A stretch of 64,000 nt of DNA from Vibrio scophthalmi LMG 19158 (GCF_000222585.1 NZ_AFWE01000182.1:1-64000); one strand, 5' to 3'; numbered from the stretch's first letter, positions 46,319 to 56,300 are shown. A program made the numbers and translations. Notes: generated by a model from the letters alone, not told the origin.

Positions 46319-47512
46319 ATGACCCCAGCAATTTACCTCGTTAAAGGCCGCGACAAATCTCTTCGTCGCATGCACCCGTGGGTGTTTTCCCGTGGCATTA
46401 ACAAAGTAGAAGGTTCACCTGAACTTGGTGAAACGGTAGATGTATTTGCCGACAACGGCCAATGGCTAGCTAAAGCGGCATATTCACCAAATTCTCAAAT
46501 TCGTGCTCGTGTATGGAGCTTTGAGAATACCCCTATTGATAAAGCGTTTTTTGTTAAACGTATTCGTGACGCTCAACTGCTTCGCGAAGACATCATCGAA
46601 CGTGATGGTTTAACGGGTTACCGTTTAATCGCCGCTGAATCTGACGGCCTACCGGGCATTACCATCGACCGCTACCAAGACTATTTGGTTTGCCAGCTAT
46701 TAAGCGCTGGCGCGGAATACAATAAAGCGACACTGGTTGAAGCTCTCCTCGAAGTTTTTCCAGACATCAATATTTATGAGCGCTCAGATGTGGCCGTTCG
46801 TAAGAAAGAAGGTTTAGCAGAGACGACAGGTGTACTTCACGGCCAAGAGCCTCCTAAGTCCGTTGTTATTGAAGAAAATGGCGTCAAGATCAGTGTTGAT
46901 ATCGTTGGTGGTCATAAAACAGGTTTCTACCTAGACCAACGAGATAGCCGCCAACAAGCGATGAAATATGTAAAGAATAAGGACGTATTAAACTGCTTTT
47001 CTTATACTGGCGGCTTTGGCTTATACGCCCTAAAAGGCGGAGCAAAACGTGTTATCAATGCTGACGTTTCACAACCAGCACTTGACACTGCGAAGTTTAA
47101 TGCCGAGCTAAACGAGTTTGATATCTCTAAGAAGCGCGCTGTTTTTCTAAACGCTGATGTATTCAAACTACTACGCGAATACCGTGATCAAGGTACTAAG
47201 TTTGACGTTGTTATCATGGACCCGCCGAAATTTGCAGAGAGCAAAGCGCAACTAAATGGCGCTTGTCGTGGTTACAAAGATATCAATATGCTTGCCATGC
47301 AGATCCTAAATCCAGGTGGCACATTGTTGACTTATTCGTGCTCAGGTTTGATGGACCAAGGTCTATTTCAGAAAATTATCGCCGATGCTGCGCTTGATGC
47401 AGGACGCCAAGTTAAGTTTGTTGAGCGTTTTGAACAAGCCGCGGACCACCCTACTGACACTGCGTACCCAGAAGGTTTCTACCTAAAAGGTTTCGCCTGT
47501 AAAGTGCTGTAG
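46319..47512 (+). CDS. rlmI: 23S rRNA (cytosine-1962-C5)-methyltransferase RlmI
   Basis: Methylates C1962 of 23S rRNA. The product from the ATG at 46319 has 397 residues, matching E. coli RlmI (396). It contains an N-terminal PUA domain (about 1-80), the [12 protein letters not shown] motif, a Rossmann methyltransferase domain with [21 protein letters not shown], and catalytic Cys in YSCSG. An in-frame GTG at 46295 would add eight residues and lacks support. Followed by a terminator shared with the convergent 725-residue secreted protein gene. Confidence 0.96.
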   Translation: MTPAIYLVKGRDKSLRRMHPWVFSRGINKVEGSPELGETVDVFADNGQWLAKAAYSPNSQIRARVWSFENTPIDKAFFVKRIRDAQLLREDIIERDGLTGYRLIAAESDGLPGITIDRYQDYLVCQLLSAGAEYNKATLVEALLEVFPDINIYERSDVAVRKKEGLAETTGVLHGQEPPKSVVIEENGVKISVDIVGGHKTGFYLDQRDSRQQAMKYVKNKDVLNCFSYTGGFGLYALKGGAKRVINADVSQPALDTAKFNAELNEFDISKKRAVFLNADVFKLLREYRDQGTKFDVVIMDPPKFAESKAQLNGACRGYKDINMLAMQILNPGGTLLTYSCSGLMDQGLFQKIIADAALDAGRQVKFVERFEQAADHPTDTAYPEGFYLKGFACKVL

Positions 47513-47555
47513 TCGAACGTTGTTGAACGCAATATAACGATCATAATCATGATAC

Positions 47556-47581
47556 AAAAAAGGGCCTAACGGCCCTTTTTT
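47556..47581. terminator. bidirectional terminator between rlmI and the 725-residue gene
   Basis: AAAAAAGGGCC-TAAC-GGCCCTTTTTT is symmetrical, serving both convergent genes. Confidence 0.9.
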
Positions 47582-47619
47582 ATTGCGGATTAACCTGTCC
47601 AAAAGAGTATTGAACGAGG

Positions 47620-49797
47620 TTAGTCTGGCAGGTTAATAAACAAATTGTCGAGAATAGGTGCGATGGCGTCACCGGTTTGTGGGCCTTTGTTGTACCCGCC
47701 AAACTCTGAACCGACCCCTTCAAGGGTAATGGAAATATCAACGTCGTCGCCGTTGTTAATGACGATCTCTACATCTTGACGAGAAACTTTTTCGATTGAA
47801 ATGTTCTCCAGCAAATCTTGCATTGAATCCACATCACCCAGCAGTTCTGAAATATCAAGCTTATCAGTACCCACTTCAAAATCTTTGATGAGATCCTGGT
47901 CATTGCGAGACTCAGCTCCTTGATCTACCCATTTAAAGATATCCGCATCCAGTCCACCAGTTAGGATATCATTGCCAGTACCGCCGATCAGAATATCTTC
48001 ACCAATACCACCATCAAGCGTATCGTTTCCTGAACCACCACGTAGGCCATCGACTCCCTCGCCACCTAGTAGAGTGTCATTACCTGAACCACCAAATATC
48101 GCATCTGCGCCATTTTGGCCATGAACGAAATCATCACCGCCACCAGCATGCGCAACATCGATATAGGCGTTGCTCACCGTTGAAGTATTCAGAGCACTAT
48201 CTTCACCCCAAGCCGCGGCTAACAATTGATCATCATCAGAGCCAGACATGAAGTTACCAATCTTAGTTTGTGCATCCAATTGATTTGCTTGCGAATGGGC
48301 ATTTTCATCTAAACGTGCGTGACTATCACCGAGTTTAATGTAGTCATTACCTGCGCCCATAAAGACATCATCACCGGCATCACCGACATCTATCATCAAT
48401 CCATTCTGTTGATCATACTCACCGAGTTGATAAATTTGAGATTGACCGATTTCAGCCGCAGACCCTGACCATAGGTATTTGCCGTGACCTTGCATATAGT
48501 GCACGGTATCAACGCGATCACCGTCTGAAACCACGTCAATAATAGCAGTATCGCCATCATTAAGGATGTCGCCCAGCGCCGTTTCGTTCTCAATAGTTAG
48601 GCGGAAGCTCTCTGTTGGCTCATATTCAATATCGTCAACTGTCGGTAAATAGACTTCAAACTGGGGCACACCTGCGGGAACAACAAGCTGACCAAACTCA
48701 TTCACTGTCACGCCATGAGAAAATGTGACTTTAGTTAAGTCAACATCATAAATACTTGCGCCATTTTCAGGGGTAAATGAATAGTTGAATATGGCTTCTT
48801 CGAGAGTGACTTTATCTAACTCGACCATGTAGACCAATGATTCACCCTCATTGACTGCAGAGCCCACGATTCCGGTCACTTCTGCTGGCTCAGGTAACGG
48901 ATTAACAATCACATTGACCTTCGCCGAAGCCACACCACCATTGCCATCATCAATTTGATAAGTGAACTGTGTCTTACCGACAAAGCTATCGTCTAAATCA
49001 AATTCAACCATATCACCGACAATAGTCGCAACGCCGTGCTGCTCACCGTTGACGTAAGTAATCGTCAATGTATCACCATCGAAGTCGTAGTCATTAGCAA
49101 GTAATTCGCTTAGCGGAATTTTGAGAACATCCCCTTGATTGACTGCATAAGCACCTTCCGATGAAACTTCTATACCGGCTAAAAAGAAATCTGAAGAGTC
49201 GTTGGTCGTATCACCCTGGACACCATTTGTGTACTCTGTTGCTTGAAATACAACTTCATCAAACGCTTTACCATCGGTGTCGATCTCAAACAGTGTTTTT
49301 CCACCTTTGTATGAGCCTTCAAATGAACCACTTGCAACGGGTTTACCATCTAAGTAGGCAATCCAAACGCCAAATTCGTGGTTGTTCTGACCTTCACCTT
49401 CATTTTCATACAAATTCGTCGTCGCAAATTTACCGCTCGTCGCTGGTTTATCAAATTTGACGCTTAGCTTTTCTGATTCACCTTCAACGCGATCATACTG
49501 CACTTGACCAGATGGCCCCGCCCATGGAGCGCCTTCCGTCACGCCAACGCGATCTTCATCATCAATCTTAATTTCGACTTGCTCACCTTTGTACGATCCA
49601 GAAAGTGTGACTTCATCCCAACCCGCACCATTGATGCTTGAATCAAGCGTCATATCACCTTGAACTAAGGTATAACTGACTGGGTCATTGACTGCGATAG
49701 GTGGCTGATTCACACTTTGTTGCATCGCGTTATTGTTGCTGGCTGTTTTTACCAAGGTGTTGAGTTGGTCATTGTTTTGATCTGATTGACTAATCAC
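47620..49797 (-). CDS. type I-secreted calcium-binding protein, 725 residues, released form
   Basis: Secreted acidic protein. It starts with a GTG preceded by AAAGGAC and has no Sec signal peptide. Residues 38-213 form a module also found twice in the larger neighbour. Then a cadherin/VCBS-like Ig fold (about 215-300), a Calx-beta-like segment (about 303-425), RTX repeats (GGSGNDTLLGGEG and GGTGNDILTGG, about 550-615) and a C-terminal type I secretion signal of the VCA0849 class ending LFINLPD. Unlike the neighbour it lacks the N-terminal retention module and any [TAP]AAG site, so it should be released. Probably shares a secretion machine with the neighbour. Confidence 0.85.
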   Translation of the reverse strand: MISQSDQNNDQLNTLVKTASNNNAMQQSVNQPPIAVNDPVSYTLVQGDMTLDSSINGAGWDEVTLSGSYKGEQVEIKIDDEDRVGVTEGAPWAGPSGQVQYDRVEGESEKLSVKFDKPATSGKFATTNLYENEGEGQNNHEFGVWIAYLDGKPVASGSFEGSYKGGKTLFEIDTDGKAFDEVVFQATEYTNGVQGDTTNDSSDFFLAGIEVSSEGAYAVNQGDVLKIPLSELLANDYDFDGDTLTITYVNGEQHGVATIVGDMVEFDLDDSFVGKTQFTYQIDDGNGGVASAKVNVIVNPLPEPAEVTGIVGSAVNEGESLVYMVELDKVTLEEAIFNYSFTPENGASIYDVDLTKVTFSHGVTVNEFGQLVVPAGVPQFEVYLPTVDDIEYEPTESFRLTIENETALGDILNDGDTAIIDVVSDGDRVDTVHYMQGHGKYLWSGSAAEIGQSQIYQLGEYDQQNGLMIDVGDAGDDVFMGAGNDYIKLGDSHARLDENAHSQANQLDAQTKIGNFMSGSDDDQLLAAAWGEDSALNTSTVSNAYIDVAHAGGGDDFVHGQNGADAIFGGSGNDTLLGGEGVDGLRGGSGNDTLDGGIGEDILIGGTGNDILTGGLDADIFKWVDQGAESRNDQDLIKDFEVGTDKLDISELLGDVDSMQDLLENISIEKVSRQDVEIVINNGDDVDISITLEGVGSEFGGYNKGPQTGDAIAPILDNLFINLPD

Positions 49798-50097
49798 TTT
49801 GCCGTCCTTTGATTACCTAGTGCACGTATATCCGCTATCGTTCTTAATCCATGACAAGTCGATGTTAGCAATTTGTGCTTATTCGAATGATATGGAAGCT
49901 TTGAATTATTACGTTCGTCGGCTTACATAGCTTATTAACCACACTATTATTAACCAATTTAACATCTCGTATTTAAGACAATTTGAAATAATTCCTAACC
50001 ATATTTCGCAGAAGATCACTCACACTTTTCTAATACCTGTAATTCACATTCATCCATAAAAAAAGGGCCGTAAGGCCCTTTAGTGCTTAATTTAGGT
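49798..50097. other. intergenic region between the two secreted-protein genes
   Basis: A 300-bp AT-rich gap. It contains the terminator of the 1140-residue gene and presumably a separate promoter for the 725-residue gene. No gene or recognisable operator seen. Confidence 0.5.
50058..50081 (-). terminator. intrinsic terminator of the 1140-residue adhesin gene
   Basis: AAAGGGCC / GGCCCTTT stem followed on the minus strand by TTTTTTTAT, 17 bp past the stop codon. Confidence 0.88.
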
Positions 50098-53000
50098 TTA
50101 ATCGGGTAGATTAACGAATAATGAATCCACTAACACTTTCAAATTATCGCCAGTGATAGGACCTGAATCGATAGAGTCAAATTGATTGTTACTATTTTCA
50201 AGCGAGATCTTAATCGCACTGCCATCACCATCAGAAAGCGTAATATCAAGATTACTACCCTTTTCAATCACGATATTATCCAACATATCTTGCATAGAAG
50301 GTTCATTGCCAAGTAATTCGGTCACATCTAACTTGTCAGTGCCCAACTCAAAATCAGTAACAGTATCGATATTTGTTGTTGATGATGATTCAAAATCAAG
50401 CCATTTAAAAATATCTGCTTCATCGCCACCGGTTAAAATATCCGCACCTAATCCGCCAATTAAAGTATCTTCGCCAAGGCCGCCCTGTAAAGTGTCATCA
50501 CCAGCGCGCGCAACCAGCAAATCATCACCTGCTTTACCTTCTAGTTGATCATCACTCGCTTCTCCGACAATAATATCATTGCCATCTGTCGCGCTCTTTG
50601 TTGAACTTAACGTCTCTGCAGCAACAATGGTGGCATCACTTCCTGCAGGCAATTTATCCACATCGACATAGATATCGAAATCTTTTATTCCTTCAGGGAT
50701 CTCCAAAATAAAACTTGAGCTGTCTTGCGAGATCACTTTGACGCCATTAGTAAACAAAAGGTCATTTGCAGCATCAATTTGGCCATTGATGAAAGAGAAA
50801 TCCAATTGATACAAACTCGGCTCTAAAGTCACTTTGTCGAAGGCAACTTCAAGCTGTGAGTATTCATCCCCGTTAACCGCAATAGCAGTTAGATCTTCGG
50901 ATATAACCTCCGCTGCATGTGGTGCCCCTTTAAGACTTACCGGAATCTCAGCAACCGTGCTACCGCCATGTTCATCAACGATTTCGACCGAAATTACGGT
51001 ATCACCCTTATACGCACTACGAGAATAAAACTCGATATTACCATCGACAATCTTTACCCCGCCCGCCGCATAAGGAACGGAAATGTCACCAATGCTAAGC
51101 TTGTCCCCTTCAAGATCATGTGCATTATTAAGCAACAACTCGGCTGGGATAGTGAGTGTGGTACCACGAATAATAGTAAAGCCATCCTTAGCTTCAACTT
51201 CAATGCCCGCCAAAAAGTAATCTGACGAATCCTGCTTATCTTCTGCGCTTTCGGTTTGGACACCTTCGCTGTATTCGGTCGCAGAGAACACAACTTCATC
51301 AAACGCATAACCATTCGTCTCTATCTGGAATTCACCTTTATTTCCTCGACCTAAATCAGCACCATCAAAGGAACCACTAGCAACGGCAACACCATCTAAA
51401 TACGCAATCCAGCTACCTGCTTCATGGTTGTCATTCCCTTCACCTTCATTGGCAAATAAACGAGAAATGGTAAAGCTGCCTGAGGTAGCTGGCGCATCAA
51501 GTTTAACGCTTAATTTTTCGGATGTGCCGCTTTCACGGTCATATTGAATTTGACCCGTAGGACCATTGTGCGGAGCGCCATTATCAATCCCCACTTGGCC
51601 ATTATTACTATCAACACTCACATTCGCGGTTTGAGTTCCAAACTGCGCACTCAGAGTGACGTCCTGCCATTGCAGTTCATTATCTTCTGGCGCATCTTTT
51701 CCGTTATCTGCGGTGCGCATGTCACCTTGGCTCAATTGGTAAGCAAATGGGTCTGAATCAAAGCTTGGGGCGCTATTGTCAATAATCGTTCCGCTTCCTG
51801 ACGATTCAACTAAAGCGCCATCACTGTTAGTCGAACCAACGGTCAATGTTAACTGCTCAGGATCTTCTTGCTGACCATCAACGATAGTTGGGACGTAAAC
51901 ATCAAACTCTTTAACGCCCTCAGGAACAACAAATTGAAATTCGCCTGGATTAGCGCCTTCCACCAGTGTCACACCGTTAGTAAAGGTTAAACTTGAGTAA
52001 TCCACATCACTACCATCTGCACTTCCAGAAAACAATGCATCAAAGGTTGTTGGGCCAAATGTTGGTTTATCCAATACGACGGTATAAATCAACGACTCAC
52101 CTTCATTGACTTGATTGGTGTCCTGCTCTACGCCATCAGAGTCACGTAAGAACACGCCGCTGACGAGTGAATCTTCAGGTTTAGGATTAACAATGACATT
52201 AATGATTGCTTCATCAAAACCGCCATTACCATCGGTAATTTGATACTCTAACTGAGTAGAACCAAACGTAGCGCCGTTTGGTTGAAATACAATTTCATCA
52301 CCTTCAATACGAGCTTCTCCTCTTGTCCCGTCCGCATTGACAAAAGTAATGGTAAGCGTATCGCCATCGAGATCACTATCATTAGCGAGGATATCTGCAA
52401 TCGGTATTCTTAACTCTTCGCCTTGGTTGGTGGCATAAGTATCTTTTGAACTCACTTCAATACCGGCAATATAAAAGTCTGAAGAGTCGTTTTGGGTATC
52501 ATCAACGAGACCATTGCCATATTCATTGGCTTGAAATACCACTTCATCAAAGGCATAACCATCAGTGTCTATATCAACGAACGTTTTTCCGCCATTATTG
52601 GCCGCTTCTATCACCCCACTGGCGACAGCAACACCATTTAGATAAGCTACCCAAGTACCGGTTTCATGATTCGCCTTACCTTCGCCTTCATTCGTATATA
52701 AGTTAGTAACAGCAAAACGCCCTTCTGTGGCAGGTTGAGCAAACTTGATACTCAGTCTTTCTGATTGACCTGACTCTCTGTCGTATTGCAGTTGCCCAGT
52801 TGGCCCTGCCCAAGATGCACCATCTGTCACTCCAATTCTGTCATCATCCAGAATATTAATCGTCGCTCCAATGCCATTGAAGCTTCCTGATAACGTCACA
52901 TCACCCCATCCACTACTCGCGCCCGTTGCTGGTGACATATCCCCTTGAGTAAGGCTAAAACCAACAGGATCATCAACTGCTGTAGGTGGGTTTTGTGGAA

Positions 53001-53520
53001 CGGTTGGAATCGTAGGAGTAATCTCAGGTAATGAATCCGCAGGAGAATTAAGCAACTGAATCAAACCTTGGCTTTGAGTACGCGAAAGTAATAGAGGGCT
53101 GGCACCCTCAGTTTGAAATATTGTCTCAGCAAGTACTTCACTTCCATCACGGCCTACCGTTCCTGACAAGCCAAGGCTTGAGCCTTGTGGACCGCCGGCA
53201 GCAGGCGCAAGCTCAGGGTCAGACAAGGTCGGGTCTTCTCCCTGCTCAATAGCAGATATTATCCCCGCTATATCTTGAGATACATCATTTAGTTGACCAT
53301 TATCGTCAACTTGCTGCGCGTTAATATGATCTGCTTGTTCCATACTCGGAAAATCGAGCACTAATTCCCCAGGTAGTGGCTGTTCTCCGTTATTAAGTAT
53401 TCTAATGTCACCATTAATATCGATTACCAGAACCTGACCACTGGCCAAATTAGCCAATGACAAAAAGCCACCAATGCCCATAAATTTTGCCTCAACTGAA
53501 ATATACGTTACTTTCGTCAC
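50098..53520 (-). CDS. LapA-like type I-secreted adhesin/matrix protein with retention module, 1140 residues
   Basis: Predicted cell-surface protein. The N-terminal 110 residues match the retention-module pattern of LapA-type adhesins (GQVLVIDINGDIRIL, then a linker with DPELAPAAGG). PAAG (residues 106-109) fits the [TAP]AAG motif cut by LapG proteases, which would free the protein from the outer membrane pore. Two copies of a shared module (about 183-357 and 590-776), cadherin-like and Calx-beta-like segments, RTX repeats (about 990-1035) and a type I secretion signal ending LFVNLPD follow. Start is uncertain: GTG at 53520 has no ribosome site; an ATG at 53481 has GAGG eight bases before it. 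Divergent from the TolC-family gene. Confidence 0.85.
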   Translation of the reverse strand: MTKVTYISVEAKFMGIGGFLSLANLASGQVLVIDINGDIRILNNGEQPLPGELVLDFPSMEQADHINAQQVDDNGQLNDVSQDIAGIISAIEQGEDPTLSDPELAPAAGGPQGSSLGLSGTVGRDGSEVLAETIFQTEGASPLLLSRTQSQGLIQLLNSPADSLPEITPTIPTVPQNPPTAVDDPVGFSLTQGDMSPATGASSGWGDVTLSGSFNGIGATINILDDDRIGVTDGASWAGPTGQLQYDRESGQSERLSIKFAQPATEGRFAVTNLYTNEGEGKANHETGTWVAYLNGVAVASGVIEAANNGGKTFVDIDTDGYAFDEVVFQANEYGNGLVDDTQNDSSDFYIAGIEVSSKDTYATNQGEELRIPIADILANDSDLDGDTLTITFVNADGTRGEARIEGDEIVFQPNGATFGSTQLEYQITDGNGGFDEAIINVIVNPKPEDSLVSGVFLRDSDGVEQDTNQVNEGESLIYTVVLDKPTFGPTTFDALFSGSADGSDVDYSSLTFTNGVTLVEGANPGEFQFVVPEGVKEFDVYVPTIVDGQQEDPEQLTLTVGSTNSDGALVESSGSGTIIDNSAPSFDSDPFAYQLSQGDMRTADNGKDAPEDNELQWQDVTLSAQFGTQTANVSVDSNNGQVGIDNGAPHNGPTGQIQYDRESGTSEKLSVKLDAPATSGSFTISRLFANEGEGNDNHEAGSWIAYLDGVAVASGSFDGADLGRGNKGEFQIETNGYAFDEVVFSATEYSEGVQTESAEDKQDSSDYFLAGIEVEAKDGFTIIRGTTLTIPAELLLNNAHDLEGDKLSIGDISVPYAAGGVKIVDGNIEFYSRSAYKGDTVISVEIVDEHGGSTVAEIPVSLKGAPHAAEVISEDLTAIAVNGDEYSQLEVAFDKVTLEPSLYQLDFSFINGQIDAANDLLFTNGVKVISQDSSSFILEIPEGIKDFDIYVDVDKLPAGSDATIVAAETLSSTKSATDGNDIIVGEASDDQLEGKAGDDLLVARAGDDTLQGGLGEDTLIGGLGADILTGGDEADIFKWLDFESSSTTNIDTVTDFELGTDKLDVTELLGNEPSMQDMLDNIVIEKGSNLDITLSDGDGSAIKISLENSNNQFDSIDSGPITGDNLKVLVDSLFVNLPD

Positions 53521-53913
53521 AAAATTTGTTGCTTAAGCAAGCAAATCCTATTCATACTTCTCGGCAAATTAACACCCAAATTACAAATAAAAAAGATTTT
53601 AACTAACAAATTACTCCTAATTACCATCATTGAGACTATCACAAATAAAATACCAGTATTTTTTGATGATACCGTTGTCAGTAAGGATGGATAATGATGC
53701 GTCTGGTATCACTTATAAAAGTTACGTTCAAAAAAGCATCAATTTAATTTTCTCAAATGTAATAATCTCATCCAGTGTTGTAATTTTGTTAGTTATTTAA
53801 ATAGCACTCTGCTCTCCTCAATGTTAATTTAGTTGATAACAAACGGGTTATTCTCAAATTTAAGACCCACTTTTGAGTAGTATCCTTCACCAAGGAGCAT
53901 TTCTAGGAGAATA
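53521..53913. promoter_or_regulatory. divergent promoter region of adhesin and TolC/OmpA genes
   Basis: A 393-bp AT-rich non-coding region. A perfect 12-bp palindrome TTGCTTAAGCAA (53529-53540) sits just before the adhesin coding region. TTCTCAAAT occurs twice on the plus strand (near 53750 and 53852). These are candidate operators for coordinated expression, regulator unknown. No VpsT/VpsR box could be assigned with confidence. Confidence 0.45.
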
Positions 53914-55221
53914 ATGGTGAAAATAAGACAACTCAGCACGCTCAGTTTACTTGTCGCTGCTAGCTTGAATGTTCACGGCCAAACATTAGAACAAGCCGTT
54001 TCACTCACTCTAAATAACAATCCAGAGATAAAGGCGGCCTACAACGAGTACCAAAGTAAATTTTATGACGCCGAAGCTTCTGGTGGTGCGTACCTACCTA
54101 AAATCGACTTAGACGCAGGTATTGGTTATGAAAGTGTCGATCTAGCATCTGGCCCTGACGATGAGCTCACTCGTAAAGAAGCGACCTTAAGCTTAACGCA
54201 GCTACTGTGGGACGGTAACGCGACGTTAAACGACATGGACAGAACCGCGGCTGATGCTGAATCGGTACGCTTTCAGTTACTTGCTGATGCATCTGACATG
54301 GCGCTTGATGTGTCTAAAACCTATCTCGACGCAACCAAAGCCTACGATGTGCTAAAGCTTTCAGAGGCTAACTTAGCGGTCCACAAGAAAATTCATACTG
54401 ACATCAAAAAACGAGTTGAATCAGGCATCGGATCAACCGCCGACCTTTCACAAGTCGAGGCTCGTATCGCAAAAGCCCATGGCAATTTGATTGCGGCACA
54501 AAACAACATGTTTGATACACACACGCAATTCAAACGTATTGTTGGGCAAGCACCACTAGGCCTTGTATTCCCGCATGCTGATGAAGCTTCGCTACCTTAT
54601 ACATTGGGAGAAGCACTCGACCTTGCTAAAGATCACCACCCAGTAATTCAAGTGGCCCTTGTTGATGTTGATTCAGCCAGATTTCAATACGACCAAAGTA
54701 AAGGGGTTAATTACCCAACACTCTCAGTAGAAGCGTCGCAAATTTGGCGTGATGATGCTGGTGGTATTGTCGGAGAAAGTGACGAGTTTTCTGCCATGCT
54801 AAGGTTGCGTTACAACCTTTTCAATGGTGGTTCTGATGCTGACCGTACTGAAAGTGCGGCATACCAACTGAATAAAGCGAAAGATCTGCGTGATAGAACT
54901 TACCGCTCAGTAGAAGAAGGACTTCGTTTGTCCTGGAGCGCTCTTGATCTTACCGTACAGCAAAAAGAGTTTTTAGCTGACCACGTAGATTCTGCATCAG
55001 AAACAGTGATTGCCTACGAAAAACAATACAAACTCGGTAAGCGAACCCTGTTAGATGTTCTCAATACTGAAAACGAATTGTTTGAAGCGCGTAAAGGCTA
55101 CCTAGATGCAAAATATCAAGAGCAGTTTGCGAAATATCGAGTATTAAACGCGACCGGTCGATTACTCGAGTCACTACGCGTCGATACACCAACAGCATGG
55201 AATCAAGCAGCAGAGTACTAA
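53914..55221 (+). CDS. TolC-family outer membrane protein of a type I secretion system
   Basis: Outer-membrane channel of the AggA/LapE kind. The 435-residue product has a signal peptide (cleaved near HGQTLEQAV), then two internally similar halves of long amphipathic helices with the strand signatures FSAMLRLRYNLFNGG and TLSLTQLLWDGNA. A TAGGAGA site precedes the ATG. It overlaps no gene and is followed after 1 bp by the OmpA-like lipoprotein. Its partner ABC and membrane-fusion proteins are not in this window. Placed divergent from the secreted adhesin, which suggests it exports or retains it. Confidence 0.92.
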   Translation: MVKIRQLSTLSLLVAASLNVHGQTLEQAVSLTLNNNPEIKAAYNEYQSKFYDAEASGGAYLPKIDLDAGIGYESVDLASGPDDELTRKEATLSLTQLLWDGNATLNDMDRTAADAESVRFQLLADASDMALDVSKTYLDATKAYDVLKLSEANLAVHKKIHTDIKKRVESGIGSTADLSQVEARIAKAHGNLIAAQNNMFDTHTQFKRIVGQAPLGLVFPHADEASLPYTLGEALDLAKDHHPVIQVALVDVDSARFQYDQSKGVNYPTLSVEASQIWRDDAGGIVGESDEFSAMLRLRYNLFNGGSDADRTESAAYQLNKAKDLRDRTYRSVEEGLRLSWSALDLTVQQKEFLADHVDSASETVIAYEKQYKLGKRTLLDVLNTENELFEARKGYLDAKYQEQFAKYRVLNATGRLLESLRVDTPTAWNQAAEY

Positions 55222-55222
55222 T

Positions 55223-55834
55223 ATGATGAAAAATATACTTACTTTATCAATCATTAGCTTAAGCCTGACAGCTTGTGTCAATCGAGACAGTCAATACGAT
55301 TACATAGCAACACCAGTGCCAACCCAAGTTGCTGATCTTCAAGATGATGACAACGATGGCGTCATTAACGCGCGAGATCTGTGTACCGAGACACCATTAA
55401 GTTCAAAGATCGATAACGATGGCTGTGGTTTGGTCGTCACTTCAAGTGAGCAGTTTGGCTTACATATCTTGTTTGCTAATGATTCAAGCTACATCCAACC
55501 GTTGTTTAACAACCAAATTCGTCAAATGGCAGAGTTTCTTAAGCAATATCCCGAAACGTCTATCGAGATACAGGGCTATGCGAGCAAGGTGGGCAATGCA
55601 GAGTATAATCTTGCCTTGTCAAAACAGCGTGCTATCGCCGTTGATGAAAGAATTGAGTCCTACGGCATACCGGCAGATCGTGTAACAATTGTCGGTTATG
55701 GTGAAACTCATCTTGAAGACTCTGGTGACGATGAGATTAGTCACGCACGCAACCGCAAAGTGATTGCAAACGTGATAGGTTACAAGGGAGATGTCGTTAA
55801 AGAATGGACTATTTTCACCCGGTTACCCAAATAA
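55223..55834 (+). CDS. OmpA-family lipoprotein with calcium-binding linker
   Basis: A 203-residue outer-membrane lipoprotein: signal with lipobox LTAC (Cys18), a thrombospondin type 3-like calcium motif (DDDNDGVINARDLC, about residues 41-54) and a C-terminal OmpA peptidoglycan-binding domain (about 80-190; IEIQGYASKVG and LSKQRA motifs). OmpA-like genes of this type commonly follow the LapE/TolC gene of large-adhesin systems and probably tether the channel to the wall (inference). Same unit as the TolC-family gene. Confidence 0.92.
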   Translation: MMKNILTLSIISLSLTACVNRDSQYDYIATPVPTQVADLQDDDNDGVINARDLCTETPLSSKIDNDGCGLVVTSSEQFGLHILFANDSSYIQPLFNNQIRQMAEFLKQYPETSIEIQGYASKVGNAEYNLALSKQRAIAVDERIESYGIPADRVTIVGYGETHLEDSGDDEISHARNRKVIANVIGYKGDVVKEWTIFTRLPK

Positions 55835-55853
55835 CAACCAATTATTAAATTTA

Positions 55854-55876
55854 GGGAGCAATTGCTCCCTTTTTTA
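55854..55876 (+). terminator. intrinsic terminator of the tolC-ompA unit
   Basis: Perfect GGGAGCAA/TTGCTCCC stem followed by TTTTTT. Confidence 0.88.
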
Positions 55877-55935
55877 TTGGTATCCACGCAATGCGGTGCT
55901 AACCTTACGGCAATTCTATCTATGAGAGTATAACT

Positions 55936-56286
55936 ATGAGCAAATTAACGGCTGATATCGAAGCAAACTTGGCACTTTTTGTTGAAGAGACAAAGTCAAC
56001 TCAACTTGTTTGGGGCTTGCGTAACGAAGAAGGTTGGTTATCTTGTGACTCGACTGAGTTTGAAGAAAGTGAAGTGATGCCATTTTGGTCAACGAAGGAA
56101 GATGCGCAAACGCATAACGTTGAAGAATGGGCAGATTTTGAAGTTCTCGAAATCCCACTCGACATCTTTGTTGAGGATTGGTTGCTGACTCTTGCAGAAG
56201 ATGGGGTTCTTGTAGGTACTAACTGGAACGCGACATTAGAGGGTAAAGAGCTTGAGCCTAGCGACCTTGCTAAGCTATATCTATAA
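55936..56286 (+). CDS. DUF2750 family protein
   Basis: A 116-residue acidic cytoplasmic protein with the DUF2750 pattern: an N-terminal helix, WGLRNEEGW, then FWSTKEDAQ and a final GVLVGTNWN segment. Function unknown; a similar layout occurs in immunity-type proteins, but nothing here shows a toxin partner. Monocistronic, between two terminators. Confidence 0.85.
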   Translation: MSKLTADIEANLALFVEETKSTQLVWGLRNEEGWLSCDSTEFEESEVMPFWSTKEDAQTHNVEEWADFEVLEIPLDIFVEDWLLTLAEDGVLVGTNWNATLEGKELEPSDLAKLYL

Positions 56287-56300
56287 ATATGCTCTTTAGA

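Noticed and set aside
50186-50548. 120-codon plus-strand frame opposite the RTX region
   Set aside because: It is an artefact of the repetitive glycine/aspartate-rich coding sequence on the minus strand.
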